Below, one piece after another: positions 18,401 to 28,049 of a DNA stretch of 56,940 nt. Below the pieces are notes generated by a model. The model was not told the DNA's origin and did no database searches. It saw nothing but the letters and a program-made list of their open reading frames with translations. A program made the position numbers and the translations under genes. The DNA is from a virus. The stretch covers positions 1-56,940 of the IMG/VR virus record IMGVR_UViG_3300048590_001377; one strand, 5' to 3'. Within the stretch, counting starts at the first letter, position 1; each line of letters begins with the position of its first letter.

Positions 18401-19447
18401 TTACAGCCCAGCGGTCGAGTACCCGGCACTACGCAGACGCTTCGCGGCTTCTTCTCTGGAGATGCCGCCCGACGCAATGGCTTGACGCGCCTGTGCGACG
18501 ACATCGGATTGGGACTGCCTCGCTCCCTGCCCGCCGTACCGGTCCGCGTTCGCCGCAAGCTGTGCGGCACGATCCTCTGGGTTCATGACGCTCTCCAAGG
18601 TGGCCGCGTCAGCACGCGCCAGTGCATTGATATTCGCAATCGACAAACGTGGATCAATCTGCGGCGGCGGGGCCAACACAGGATTTCCGCCATGATCGCG
18701 CAACGATGTGAACCCGCCTCCAGGCGTGGCGTAACCCATGACACCCCCATCCGCCGTGACAAGTTGGGGCGCGTTCTGTTGCGCCTGCATCTGCTGTTCG
18801 AACAGTGATCGCCGTAGGCTACGATCCGCCTCACCCTGCCCGGCCCGAAATGCACGGTTCGCCTCACCCTGCCCGGCTTGGAATGTGCGATCCGCCACCC
18901 CCTCAGCGGCGCGAGCGGCATTGTTCTCTGCTGCAATCGTCTGCTGATTCCCCAGCGACGCGCCGGTCTGCCTTTCTTGCGACCGCAATTTCTGCGCCTC
19001 AAGGAATCGCTGGTGCGCATCGCCAGAAATCGAACGCGCTTGATCCAGCCAGAAGTCCCGCCCTGCCCCGGCCACACTCGCAGCCGCCGCGAGCTGCGCC
19101 CGCGTATAGGTGCCCTTCGACGCACGCGCCATCCGCATAACGTCACTGCTGGCCATCTCGGCCCTGCGGGCCATCTCACCACTCACGCTGCGCGGATCGA
19201 GAATTGCCGCACGCGATCCGCTCGGATTCGGCTCCATGGGCGTGGCCCTGATCTCAACCCGCGGCTGAGAAATAGCACGCGCCATTGGCTGCGCGGTGCT
19301 GGGTTCTGCGATAGCCGGCGTTGCACCCGTGCCCGCGTCGGGTCTGCGAACCGCCGGCATGGAGCCAGTTTGCGTCCCAAGTTCTCGCCCTTTCGTGTCG
19401 AACTCGCGCCGGCGCCCGTCGCTCCCAATGAAATATCCGTTTGACAT
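18401..19447 (-). CDS. Probable minor virion protein with Gln/Arg/Ala-rich helical repeats
   Basis: The product is 348 residues. GAGGAA lies six bases before the ATG and contains the stop codon of the upstream gene, so translation is coupled. The N-terminus (MSNGYFIGSDGRRREFDTKG) is followed by a Pro/Ala-rich stretch. A helical region then carries two near-identical units, FQAGQGEANRA and FRAGQGEADRS, ahead of a glutamine-rich segment. The C-terminus (EEAAKRLRSAGYSTAGL) resembles a small helical domain. There is no signal peptide or clear membrane segment. No known enzyme motif is seen. It lies between the coiled-coil repeat protein and the giant gene, so a role as an internal or tail-associated virion component is inferred from position. 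Confidence 0.75.
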   Translation of the reverse strand: MSNGYFIGSDGRRREFDTKGRELGTQTGSMPAVRRPDAGTGATPAIAEPSTAQPMARAISQPRVEIRATPMEPNPSGSRAAILDPRSVSGEMARRAEMASSDVMRMARASKGTYTRAQLAAAASVAGAGRDFWLDQARSISGDAHQRFLEAQKLRSQERQTGASLGNQQTIAAENNAARAAEGVADRTFQAGQGEANRAFRAGQGEADRSLRRSLFEQQMQAQQNAPQLVTADGGVMGYATPGGGFTSLRDHGGNPVLAPPPQIDPRLSIANINALARADAATLESVMNPEDRAAQLAANADRYGGQGARQSQSDVVAQARQAIASGGISREEAAKRLRSAGYSTAGL

Positions 19448-19456
19448 GTCGATTCC

Positions 19457-22027
19457 TCAATACTCGTAGTTGTGGGATTCGGAGAAGCTGACACTGCTGC
19501 TATTGCTGCCACTGCCGCTGATGCTGGCCGATGCGTGGACCGCACTCATCGCGCCCGCAGCCATTTGCGCCGACATTCGACCCGCCTCCTGAATTGCTGT
19601 GAGAATCTGCTGCGATACGATCATCAACCGTTGCATGCGGGCGTCGAACTGGCGATTCACGGTGTCGAAATAACCCAGGTTATTCCGTGCGTTGGCTTCA
19701 GCCACGCGCACCTTCAATTCTTCGCCCTGCGCCATGTAGCGCATCTGCTCGGCCATGTATCGCTGGTCAGCCTCGTATGAGGCTACGCGGGCCTTGAGCC
19801 GTTCAATTCTGGCGCGCAGCTTGGTTTCCTGTGCGGAAATGTCGGCCTGATACTTCCGTGCGGAGGCCTCGACAAGTCCGGCCTGCGTCTGGATGAACTT
19901 CATGCGAAGATCATCCTTGCTCGTGGTTGCCTGAACTTGTGCGGCAAACTGCCGTGCCTCGATCTCGCGGAACTGGACTTTCCCCAGCTCGACCTGCAAG
20001 TCTTGGGCGCGAGTGTCACGCTTGGCTTGAAGCTCACGGTCCCACGCTTCGAGTTGTAGCTTGCTGGTTTCCAGCATGCTGCGCTCGTGCTCTGACAGCA
20101 ACCTCGCGCCGTTCATTTTCTCACTGAACACGCTCGCCAGAACGCGCAATCTCTCAAGTTTCCCGAGGTAAAGTTTCAGATTCTGCTCATTGACCGTCCC
20201 CTTCAACCCTTCGGCATCGATCTTGGCTTTGATTTCGCCAAGATACTTGTTGAGGTTCAATTCGTTTATGTTGCCCTTCAACTTTTCCCGTTCAACGATG
20301 GCTTGGACTTCCCCAAGGAATAACTTGAGGTTTTGTTCGTTGACCGATGCCTTCAACCCTTCGGCATCGATCTTGGCTTTGATTTCGCCAAGATACCTGT
20401 TCAGATTTAGTTCGTTGACGGAGCCTTTCAACTTTTCGCGCTCGACGATGGCTTGCACTTCCCCGAGGAAAAGTTTGAGGTTTTGTTCATTGACCGTTGC
20501 TTTTAACCCTTCCACATCAATCTTGGCCTTGATCTGACCGAGGTATTTGTTGAGGTTCAGTTCGTTGACGGAGCCTTTCAGCTTTTCCCGCTCGACAATG
20601 GCTTGAACTTTTCCAAGGAACAGTTTGAGATTTTGTTCGTTGACTTGCCCTTTGGCCAACTCCAATTCCAGCACGCCGCGCCACTCTTCCAACTTGGCCG
20701 TTTGAACCTGCCACCGCGCCAGAAACAGATCACGCAGCGCGCCAATGCGGGCGATTGCAGTGGTGAACGCCAATGCACGCAGGTTGAACTGGTCCTTCAG
20801 GATGTCCACCTGCATCTTGGCAGCGGTCAACAACCGTGCCTCAACCGTGTTCCAGTGCTGGCTCCACATGGTTTCCGCCGCGATGCCCTGCGCCACGGCT
20901 GTCCGCAAGTTCTCTATTTGCCAGTCTGCCGCCTTGGCGAACACACTCCGGCTGTGATCGTTGGCCGCCAATGCAGCCTGTTCGCGCGCAGCATTGGCCT
21001 GCTCGATCAACATGCCCGGCGGCAAAAAGAAGCCGCGCCCAGCCCATTCCTCTGTCGCGGCATCCACCGCCCGGCGTGCAGTCGCGTCCTCACGATCTAC
21101 TGCTGCCGTCCACAGCGCATCCTGCACTGCCGCTGGCATCGCATAGCCACCATCAAGCATGGCCTTGATCGTGCCCGTCAACTCGTTAAGTGCCAGTGGC
21201 GTGTAGGTGCCGGCCGTCCATTGGGCCGATTGCAGGTCAGGAACATCGGCATCGAATGCCGGGACTTCCCCGTCATCAAACGGCGGCACGACAAGCGATG
21301 GACCCTCTGGCAGTGACAGCGAGATGAACGTGGGGCTTCCCGGCAAGTCATCGGCCGAAACAGACACAAACGTCGGCGCCGACGGCAGCCCATCGGCGGA
21401 TACCTGAATGAAGTTTGGGTGGGTCGGCAAATTACCTACCGAAACATCCACGAAGTCTGGAACCGACGGCAGCTCATCAGCGGATACCTGAATGAAATTT
21501 GGCGAGTCCGGCAAATCCAAGGATGGATCGATGAAGCCTGGCGCGTCAGGCAATCCACTCGCCGAGATCGTCTCAAAGGTTGGCTCGGAAGGTGCAGACT
21601 CGTCGAATGCCATCGGCACTTCCACGGCCGCTGGTTGGTAAATGTCTGGTGCTTCGCCAGCGTTAATCGCTTCCAGGTTGAACGTCGGAATCGGGCCAGT
21701 TGGCGTGAACTCCTGCGGCGCCTCCATTTCCAGTTCACTCAGTAGGGACAACAAAGACGAATCCCATACCGGCAGATCAATCTCTGGAATATCCTCCATG
21801 CTCTGTGGGGCTGGTGGGGATAGCTCCGGGAGCGGCGTGAATTGGACGCCGTTGACTTTCAGCGTCGGTGGAGCCTGTTCAGGCGCGGGTGCCCACGCCG
21901 CCATGCTTGCGATCGCGCCTTGCGTGCTGGCAGTCCAGCTTTCTGTCAACCCGGTAAGCCACTGAAACGTCGTATCGACGTGCCGGATCGCCTCGGGCAT
22001 TATGTATTTCGGTTCCTCGTATCCCAT
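19457..22027 (-). CDS. Long coiled-coil virion protein with tandem repeats
   Basis: The start at 22027 (MGYEEPKYIM) is chosen because AAGGAGAG stands upstream and the preceding gene ends three bases before it; the longer open frame lacks a ribosome site. The 856-residue product has two repeat regions. Near residues 150-245 a roughly 16-residue unit of the form LPxxPxFIxVSAD recurs about seven times. Near residues 455-615 two related 25-residue units, VNEQNLKLFLGEVQAIVERE and VNELNLNKYLGEIKAKIDAE, alternate with a 50-residue period. The rest is largely Glu/Lys/Gln/Arg-rich helix typical of long coiled coils, ending in a serine-rich tail. No enzyme motif is present. Such a rod could form a tail needle, fibre or internal core. 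I cannot assign it to a family. Confidence 0.8.
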   Translation of the reverse strand: MGYEEPKYIMPEAIRHVDTTFQWLTGLTESWTASTQGAIASMAAWAPAPEQAPPTLKVNGVQFTPLPELSPPAPQSMEDIPEIDLPVWDSSLLSLLSELEMEAPQEFTPTGPIPTFNLEAINAGEAPDIYQPAAVEVPMAFDESAPSEPTFETISASGLPDAPGFIDPSLDLPDSPNFIQVSADELPSVPDFVDVSVGNLPTHPNFIQVSADGLPSAPTFVSVSADDLPGSPTFISLSLPEGPSLVVPPFDDGEVPAFDADVPDLQSAQWTAGTYTPLALNELTGTIKAMLDGGYAMPAAVQDALWTAAVDREDATARRAVDAATEEWAGRGFFLPPGMLIEQANAAREQAALAANDHSRSVFAKAADWQIENLRTAVAQGIAAETMWSQHWNTVEARLLTAAKMQVDILKDQFNLRALAFTTAIARIGALRDLFLARWQVQTAKLEEWRGVLELELAKGQVNEQNLKLFLGKVQAIVEREKLKGSVNELNLNKYLGQIKAKIDVEGLKATVNEQNLKLFLGEVQAIVEREKLKGSVNELNLNRYLGEIKAKIDAEGLKASVNEQNLKLFLGEVQAIVEREKLKGNINELNLNKYLGEIKAKIDAEGLKGTVNEQNLKLYLGKLERLRVLASVFSEKMNGARLLSEHERSMLETSKLQLEAWDRELQAKRDTRAQDLQVELGKVQFREIEARQFAAQVQATTSKDDLRMKFIQTQAGLVEASARKYQADISAQETKLRARIERLKARVASYEADQRYMAEQMRYMAQGEELKVRVAEANARNNLGYFDTVNRQFDARMQRLMIVSQQILTAIQEAGRMSAQMAAGAMSAVHASASISGSGSNSSSVSFSESHNYEY
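20191..20640 (-). repeat. Three tandem 150-bp repeats within the coiled-coil gene
   Basis: Near-identical units begin at 20191, 20341 and 20491, an exact 150-bp period, and a degenerate continuation starts at 20641. Each unit encodes 50 residues made of two related 25-residue coiled-coil units. The strong base-level identity implies recent expansion or homogenisation, so copy number may vary between relatives. Confidence 0.9.
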
Positions 22028-22029
22028 GT

Positions 22030-23460
22030 TCACACTCTCCTTGAGCCAGCTTCGGCAAGTACCGAGAGCTGGTCGATAGTGAATGCCGCGCCGGACTGGT
22101 TGCCGACGGTGAATTGCAAATACCGCGCGCGCACGCCACGCCCAACCTTGCACCGAGTAGGAGCGAAATCGCCCGCATGGCGCGGCTCGAACGTGTAGGT
22201 GTAGAAGCTCGAAGCGCCCTGGATGACCGCATCCACGGTCAGTTGCAGCGCGCCATCGGTGGCCGCTCCCGCATATACCAGCGGCGCGGACTTCACCTGT
22301 TCTGCGCCGTAGTCTTGAAGGTCAGTCTGAATGTGCGCAAGAATCGGCTCACCAGCGTCATCCTGCGCATCGAGCCGCCACAGCCCCGTATCGTTCGCGC
22401 CCATCAGCACGCCATCCACAACGGCCAGCGAGTTGAACTCGAAGTTCGTGTAGCGGCTACAGCCCCATGTGTCGGTGTTCGCCGTCCATGCCGTGGCCCG
22501 CCCAACACGACCGGCGGTGTGTTCCGCGTTTGTCGGCAGTGCCGCAGGCAGAACATAGCGTTCATCCACAAACAATTCGTCGCCGACGACCGCCCTGGGC
22601 GCAAGGTGGGCTGAGTACACCTCGCCCACCGTGGCACCGTCTGCCAAGACCGTGCGCCCGATGTTGCGTTGAATGAAGGACTCAGCCACCCATGCCGAAT
22701 CGGCCAGCATGGCCACTGGATGCCCGAAGGGCGTGAACAGATCACCGGTTGCGGCCGTATCACCAATCGTGAAGCCCAAAGCGACTGACCAGGCGTCAGC
22801 CACGGTTGCGCTGTCCGCCAGAACATCCCTATGAACGTGCAGTAGGCGATCTTGCACCTGTACCGAGTCGCCCAGCGTTGCGGACGGGTGGCCGACTAGT
22901 GCATACGCCTCGTTGACCCCAAGGGGATCGACCAGCGCCAGCGTGCGCCCTAAGTGCCATCCCTCGACGACGGTCAGCGGCACCTCAACTACCAGACCAG
23001 TGCGCTCCTGAATGAGGTGCCCGGTTACGCGTAGCGACTCCGACAGCATCACCATCGGGTGTCGCACTGGGATCGCAGCGTCTGCCGCCAGCACACCATC
23101 GCCCAGCGTTGCGCTGGTGGTGATCGAGTAATCCTCACCTGCCGTCAGTGGGTCGGCCCATGCCGCACTGCGCGTGATGCTGAACCTGTCGGCCACGCGC
23201 GCCCAATCAGACAACACCTCATCCTGTTGCGCCAACAACAGGTACTGCTCACCCGTAGTCAGCGTGTCGCGCAGCCACTGCGTACGCGTGCCGTCGTATG
23301 CCTCGCCCACCGTCAGGGTGTCGCCGATGGCCTGCCCGCGCACGATGCCCACCAGCGCATCCAACGCGCGCACCTGATCGGACACTACGGCGGCACGGGC
23401 GACGATGTACACCTCGCTAAAGTACGCTGGGTCTTCGATTACCAAACACTGTTCAGCCAT
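22030..23460 (-). CDS. Repeat-containing structural (appendage-like) protein
   Basis: The start codon overlaps the upstream stop (ATGGCTGA), indicating coupling. The 476-residue product has a series of about 30-residue imperfect repeats in its N-terminal two thirds. Each contains a variant of LGDSxxVxDR or LADSAxVAE, alternating with aromatic residues, which suggests a beta-helical or beta-solenoid rod. The C-terminal part (ILAHIQTDLQDYG onward, with CKVGRGVRARYLQF) resembles the compact beta domains found at the end of many phage structural proteins. There is no signal peptide or catalytic motif. Position among virion genes and the repeat pattern suggest a tail or appendage component. The precise role is unknown. 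Confidence 0.75.
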   Translation of the reverse strand: MAEQCLVIEDPAYFSEVYIVARAAVVSDQVRALDALVGIVRGQAIGDTLTVGEAYDGTRTQWLRDTLTTGEQYLLLAQQDEVLSDWARVADRFSITRSAAWADPLTAGEDYSITTSATLGDGVLAADAAIPVRHPMVMLSESLRVTGHLIQERTGLVVEVPLTVVEGWHLGRTLALVDPLGVNEAYALVGHPSATLGDSVQVQDRLLHVHRDVLADSATVADAWSVALGFTIGDTAATGDLFTPFGHPVAMLADSAWVAESFIQRNIGRTVLADGATVGEVYSAHLAPRAVVGDELFVDERYVLPAALPTNAEHTAGRVGRATAWTANTDTWGCSRYTNFEFNSLAVVDGVLMGANDTGLWRLDAQDDAGEPILAHIQTDLQDYGAEQVKSAPLVYAGAATDGALQLTVDAVIQGASSFYTYTFEPRHAGDFAPTRCKVGRGVRARYLQFTVGNQSGAAFTIDQLSVLAEAGSRRV

Positions 23461-26173
23461 CCACCACCCCCACGAATGTCAATTCGCCCACCTTCATTTC
23501 CGGCCATTCCGGCCGACCCTTGATTTGGTTCGGGATGTCATTCATGTCCTTGGAGTACCGAATCACATCGCCCTCGCCGAGCACGTTGTGCGTCTCGTAG
23601 ATCGACATTTCCATGGGTGGATCAATCGATGGCGACGGCAACTCCCACGGCTCGAATCCATCATCGGACTCCGTGATCGGCTTCTCTTCGACCGTTCGGA
23701 TGGGGCCGTGCGACGAACTGGTCACCAGCCAAACGTCGTAAAACGCACGGTTTTCCTCAATGACCTCGGTGTCGGCCGGTAGTGGCGGCGCTGGGATTTC
23801 GTACGCCATGGGCGTGGCGTGCTCACAGCCGAACAGCCATGGACCTTCATCCGCCTCAGCGCAGTCGCCGGGGAAATACACTTTCCCGCTCTGCAGCCAC
23901 CACGAGTATTGGAGGTCGAATATCCAATACGGCACATCCGGGACAACCACCGTCCGAATCAGTGTCTTGCCGCAACCGGTCGGATGGTCTTGGAGTCGCT
24001 CCCAAACACCTGTCGCGCGGTCCTCATCGCCCTCGGACGGGCACATGGCGGTGGCGCTCCCGTGCGTGTTACACCACGCCAATCTGGGGTCATGGCTATC
24101 CACGTTGCACCGCGCTCGATTCCGCCAGTGCTGGTACGTGTACGGGTCCCATTGATAGGTGTGCCCGTGGTACACCGCATGTTCAAACCGCTCAGTCGAT
24201 TCGGCCTTGGCGTAGTAGTAACCCTCGCGCTCGCCGATGGGGATTGCGATCCCCGTGCGAATGCTTCGGCCCCACGTCGTCTTGACATCAGTGACCTGAT
24301 AGAACCGCTTGCGTCGTTTGACCGTGCCCGCATGCTGGAACCACCCCAGTCCATCTACCACTTGGCAAAGGTAATACCCGAGGTCTTCACTCTTGATGTT
24401 CGTGTGCCGTGAGAATCCTGCGATCTCCTCACGGTGATCCAGATCGTTGCTGTAGAACATCATCGGAATTTTCTTCTCTTCCGATTCCTCGTGTCTGTCC
24501 CACTCCCCGATGAACATGCACTGCTCGTAGTTGTCCTCGTTTCTGAACGGGATCGCTCTCCCATCCCAGAAGAACTTGACCCATTTCAGATCGTTGCCGG
24601 CAAAAAACACAAACATCGTTGTGTCGCACAGGCCAGGGTGCGGCATGTCCTCATCCCAGGCGCGCATGTCGTGCGACAGTAGATAATCCAAAGGGAGCGC
24701 CGGGCATTTCATGTTGTTGTTCCGCTGCACCCGCACCTTCGGCCAGCCGTACAAGAAGCCCTCACTCACCTTGCTGATGGACGCGCCACCTGTTGCCAAT
24801 GGCGAAACGGACGCCCCGCGAACTCTCTGGTAACAATCGACGGTGTATCTGGCGTCCGCCGCATGGCGCCGGTCTTGCTCACTGAGCAATCCACACTTCC
24901 ATCTGGCCGCGTCCAGATCATTCCCGTCAATGCCATCGACACCACGCAATGATTCGAGGCGCCCCGCCAACCCGTCCGCTGAGTCATATTCGCGGCATGG
25001 CCCAATGTGCATGGCGCACGCATAGTGCACCCCGCGCTGGTATCCGTCGTCCCCAAATCGCCATGCCGTGTTGTGCGCCTCGCTGCCGCGCAGGTTGAAT
25101 GCCCACCCCATGTCAATGGAATAGGCGCTGTGCTCGTAGTACGCCGCCATTGCGTCTGGCTCTAGCAACCGAAGCACCTTTCCCGCATCGATCCACGGAT
25201 CGACTGCCGATGGGAATGTCTCGCCTGTCGGAAACCCGCCAAACTCATCCAACAGCCGTAGCGCGTCCACATCGTTCTCTGATTCCAGCTTTTCCCGGAA
25301 CTCCGGCAACGTCGTGGCCGGGTGCAACGGAAGGCGCATCGCCACAATGCCGCGTGACTTGCTGATTTCAACCAGCCACCACGCACCATCCTCGGCGCGG
25401 GTCAGGCCATGTGTACGAACCCAGCGCCAGTCGTACTGCACCTGCAGCCCGTGCTCGCGTACATCCTGTGCGCGCATGGCGTCCTCGTCCGATACCGGCT
25501 CGATGCGCTCCCACAGGAAGTCTTTGTAGTCGTAAAGACTCACATCGCCCCGGCCAGTTCCGGGTTTCTTGCGCTGCCGTCCAAACCCCATCAACGCCTG
25601 CACGCACTTGCGCATCGTGCCGGAATACATCGTGGGCTTGAGCTTGGTGTACTGACTGAACGTGACGGTGCTGTTGGGGTCCGCATTCATCACCCCGCCC
25701 ATGCTGTTGTGCGGCTCCACCGCCAACCGCCGCACGTACGAATAGCCAGGCCTCAGCCAATTATCGTGGCCATCCTCTCGGTAGTACCGCCAGAAGCACC
25801 GATCCGTCGGCTTGAAGGTCGCCAGTTCGTCCGGCTGATTCGCAAGGTTCGGAAACTCCTTTCGGATATACCCGCCCCTCACCGCGCCGGACACAAAATC
25901 AGGTATCAGGTCGCGTGCAATTTCGCCGCCCTGTTCCACCGTGGCGGCGCCCGCCACGATATGCAGGATCGACATGCCGCCGCCCAAGGTGACGTAGCAA
26001 TACGCATCCTCGGCCAGTTCACGCGTGTACCGCATGATGTTCACGCCACCCGCCCGCTGCCGTTCTTGCGTGATCCTCAGCCACTGCATGGCAGCGGGCA
26101 GGTATTCCCTTGCCCGTTGCTCATCGCCGCTGTAGCGGATGCTGGTCGGCCCGTAGCGGACGCCCTCGCTCAT
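23453..26173 (-). CDS. Large structural protein of unknown function, 906 aa
   Basis: The ATG at 26173 overlaps the TGA of the upstream gene. The product (MSEGVRYGPTSIRYSG...) is a long, mainly beta-type protein rich in Trp, Tyr, His and Asp, without membrane segments or a signal peptide. Many HxH and CxxH-like pairs are scattered through it, but none forms a catalytic motif I recognise. The size, composition and position between coat-like and repeat proteins suggest a major tail-tube, hub or spike-associated virion protein. The assignment rests only on context. Confidence 0.7.
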   Translation of the reverse strand: MSEGVRYGPTSIRYSGDEQRAREYLPAAMQWLRITQERQRAGGVNIMRYTRELAEDAYCYVTLGGGMSILHIVAGAATVEQGGEIARDLIPDFVSGAVRGGYIRKEFPNLANQPDELATFKPTDRCFWRYYREDGHDNWLRPGYSYVRRLAVEPHNSMGGVMNADPNSTVTFSQYTKLKPTMYSGTMRKCVQALMGFGRQRKKPGTGRGDVSLYDYKDFLWERIEPVSDEDAMRAQDVREHGLQVQYDWRWVRTHGLTRAEDGAWWLVEISKSRGIVAMRLPLHPATTLPEFREKLESENDVDALRLLDEFGGFPTGETFPSAVDPWIDAGKVLRLLEPDAMAAYYEHSAYSIDMGWAFNLRGSEAHNTAWRFGDDGYQRGVHYACAMHIGPCREYDSADGLAGRLESLRGVDGIDGNDLDAARWKCGLLSEQDRRHAADARYTVDCYQRVRGASVSPLATGGASISKVSEGFLYGWPKVRVQRNNNMKCPALPLDYLLSHDMRAWDEDMPHPGLCDTTMFVFFAGNDLKWVKFFWDGRAIPFRNEDNYEQCMFIGEWDRHEESEEKKIPMMFYSNDLDHREEIAGFSRHTNIKSEDLGYYLCQVVDGLGWFQHAGTVKRRKRFYQVTDVKTTWGRSIRTGIAIPIGEREGYYYAKAESTERFEHAVYHGHTYQWDPYTYQHWRNRARCNVDSHDPRLAWCNTHGSATAMCPSEGDEDRATGVWERLQDHPTGCGKTLIRTVVVPDVPYWIFDLQYSWWLQSGKVYFPGDCAEADEGPWLFGCEHATPMAYEIPAPPLPADTEVIEENRAFYDVWLVTSSSHGPIRTVEEKPITESDDGFEPWELPSPSIDPPMEMSIYETHNVLGEGDVIRYSKDMNDIPNQIKGRPEWPEMKVGELTFVGVVDG

Positions 26174-26814
26174 CAGGTTGTCAGCGAAGTCTGGTAGCCC
26201 AGTTCAAACGTTTCACCGTTGAACAGTTCACGCTCAGCGTCAAAACGTGCGGCAGACCACAGCGTCCCGCTCGTGCCGCCGCGCGTGTCGCTGGACACGA
26301 TGAACGCGCCAGTCGCTGTGATACTGGTCGTTGCCACGATGTTGAACACCGCCTTGCTGGCGCTGCTGCTGATGACGTTCGCGGCCGGCGCCGAGGGTGT
26401 CCATGCCGGACGGGTCGCGTTCGAGAATCCCTCGGTCAGTGACGTGATCTCACTCATCGTCGCAGCCACGTTCGCGGCCGTCAGCGCGTTGGTCGGCGTT
26501 GCGGCACCGTTGAACATCGAGACATACCAATTGGCGATCTTGGTGTCGGTGTGAAACATCACGGCCAGCGCCTTCATGATGCCTTGGTCCACCACCAAGT
26601 TCCGATCGAACGCAAAATCACGCTCACGCTGTGGAACACGATGGAAGAACTGGCCGATCAGTCGTTTGTCATCAAACAGCACCACACCTTCCGGCGTCAC
26701 GGTGACGCCTTGGCCAGTCATCAGTGCATTGGCAATCTGGACTTCCCAGCGCCGCAACCAGTTGCGCAGCCCCTTGGTCGGGGTTTGGATCAGTGTTTCG
26801 AGCTTGGACAGCAT
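26173..26814 (-). CDS. Minor coat or tail-associated protein, 213 aa
   Basis: The start at 26814 (MLSKLETLIQTPTKGL) is set by AAGGAGAC six bases upstream; the open frame continues upstream without another good site. The product has a basic helical N-terminus (LRNWLRRWEVQIANAL), a central region (GQFFHRVPQRERDFAFDRN), and a beta-rich, Thr/Ser/Ala-rich C-terminal half. It resembles small phage coat or decoration proteins in composition, but I cannot name a family. A 68-base leader separates it from the gene upstream and contains the motif shared with the genes starting at 35030 and 34590. Confidence 0.65.
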   Translation of the reverse strand: MLSKLETLIQTPTKGLRNWLRRWEVQIANALMTGQGVTVTPEGVVLFDDKRLIGQFFHRVPQRERDFAFDRNLVVDQGIMKALAVMFHTDTKIANWYVSMFNGAATPTNALTAANVAATMSEITSLTEGFSNATRPAWTPSAPAANVISSSASKAVFNIVATTSITATGAFIVSSDTRGGTSGTLWSAARFDAERELFNGETFELGYQTSLTT

Positions 26815-26882
26815 GAGTGTGTCTCCTTGGAGATCGGCACTCATGCGCCTGGGTTCAGATTGAAAATCCCGTGGGGGATCGC
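26815..26882 (-). promoter_or_regulatory. Leader with repeated GGCGCATGAGTGCCG motif
   Basis: The sequence AGGCGCATGAGTGCCG, read on the minus strand, sits about 20 bases before the start codon at 26814. It recurs identically (apart from flanking bases) before the gene starting at 35030, and as GCGCATGAGTGCAATG at the start of the gene beginning at 34590. A looser form (AAGGTCAGGAGTGCC) is in the capsid leader. It could be a translation control site, a processing site or a mini-leader. Which of these is unknown. Confidence 0.45.
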
Positions 26883-28049
26883 CTACATGACGGCAGTCAA
26901 GACCCGTCGTTGATGGATGCACGTGGCGCCCGCCTCGTATTGAGGAAGCGCCAGCCTGGTTGATTGTGGGGCAATGACCTGCCCATCGCCAGTGCCAATG
27001 CAATATCCGGCGCGCGACAGCCACGTCACTGCGTCACCGGGAATATCCAGCCCCCGCTCATCAGGCCGAAGCGTCGCAACAGAGCGCGGAACGGGCGCAG
27101 CCGCGCCAGTCGATTCCTGCACCCAATCCTTTGGCTTGGCTCCGCGCAGGAACACCACCGTGGAGCGCAGCCCGACGAACAACCCACCCGAAACCGGCGC
27201 GATGAACGCGATGCGTTCGGCGAATTGGACGATGCCGTGCCTTGGCGAATGCAGCCCGTAGCGCAACGCCTCACCCACGATCAAGCGTTTGCCGCTCGCC
27301 ACCAACAAGCGACCGTTCCACGCCGCTACATGCTCGCCTGTCGGTAGCGGGCGCAGATTTCGCGTGCCAGCGTCGATCCCCAAGTCCGCGTTGCCCAACA
27401 CATAACCCGCCACACTGGCTGGCAAGTCGGCATGGCGGTACAGGGTCGCCCCTCCTGCCTGCGTGCGATACACCCGAAGGTGGGTGGCGCCTGTCGGAAG
27501 GTCCGCTGTCAACCCGATCCCGCCACCTGTATCTATAGTCACCGTGCGCAGGGGCGACAACGCGCCTTCTTCGCCATCGCGCATGGCCGCAACGGCGACT
27601 CCGTAACGACCGGCATGCAAGCCTCCCATTTCTACCGGCACCACCGTCGGCGCAGTCGCTACCGGAACAGCCACGGGGCGCACGGTATTGCCCTGAACAC
27701 GCAGGAGCGTTGTGCGGTTCGCCACCACCAACTCGTCGTTCAGCACCGCGTAGGTGCAGGGGTCGGCGCTATTGAGCGTGGTGATCGGCGTCAGGCCCGA
27801 CACGGACACGCGGCACAACTGGTCGCCAGCGACCGCGAAAGACCCCAGCGGGCATGACCACGCGCTATGCACACCGCCAGCCAGAACCTGCGATCGCCCG
27901 TGCCGACGCTGCGGTCGCCCATCGCGATTGATGTTGACGTTCGCGGCATCGGCCAGCGCCACAGGGATGCCGTCCTGATTGCGCCCCAGCGCGCCCCGGC
28001 CACTCAGGTTGTCAATGCCCAGCGGCCACGGCCCCAATTTCGTCGTCAT
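26883..28049 (-). CDS. Probable beta-propeller-like structural protein
   Basis: The 388-residue product starts at an ATG overlapping the TGA of the gene upstream (ATGA). It opens MTTKLGPWPLGIDNLSGRGA. A succession of short beta-like units follows, with Gly-rich turns and Val/Leu-rich strands of the kind seen in propeller domains (for example GGLHAGRYGVAVAAM and VAAWNGRLLVASGKRLIVG). There is no signal peptide, membrane segment or catalytic motif. In podoviruses proteins of this shape often occur as tail hub or stabilisation components. That assignment is by analogy and context only. Confidence 0.7.
   Translation of the reverse strand: MTTKLGPWPLGIDNLSGRGALGRNQDGIPVALADAANVNINRDGRPQRRHGRSQVLAGGVHSAWSCPLGSFAVAGDQLCRVSVSGLTPITTLNSADPCTYAVLNDELVVANRTTLLRVQGNTVRPVAVPVATAPTVVPVEMGGLHAGRYGVAVAAMRDGEEGALSPLRTVTIDTGGGIGLTADLPTGATHLRVYRTQAGGATLYRHADLPASVAGYVLGNADLGIDAGTRNLRPLPTGEHVAAWNGRLLVASGKRLIVGEALRYGLHSPRHGIVQFAERIAFIAPVSGGLFVGLRSTVVFLRGAKPKDWVQESTGAAAPVPRSVATLRPDERGLDIPGDAVTWLSRAGYCIGTGDGQVIAPQSTRLALPQYEAGATCIHQRRVLTAVM

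Noticed and set aside
20140-20660. Reading the 150-bp repeats as a CRISPR-like or satellite element
   Set aside because: They stay in frame with an exact 50-codon period inside a coding sequence and encode regular coiled coil.
26815-27024. N-terminal extension of the 213-aa coat-like protein
   Set aside because: It would overlap the end of the upstream gene, is Arg/His-rich shadow sequence, and the ATG at 26814 has a clear ribosome site.
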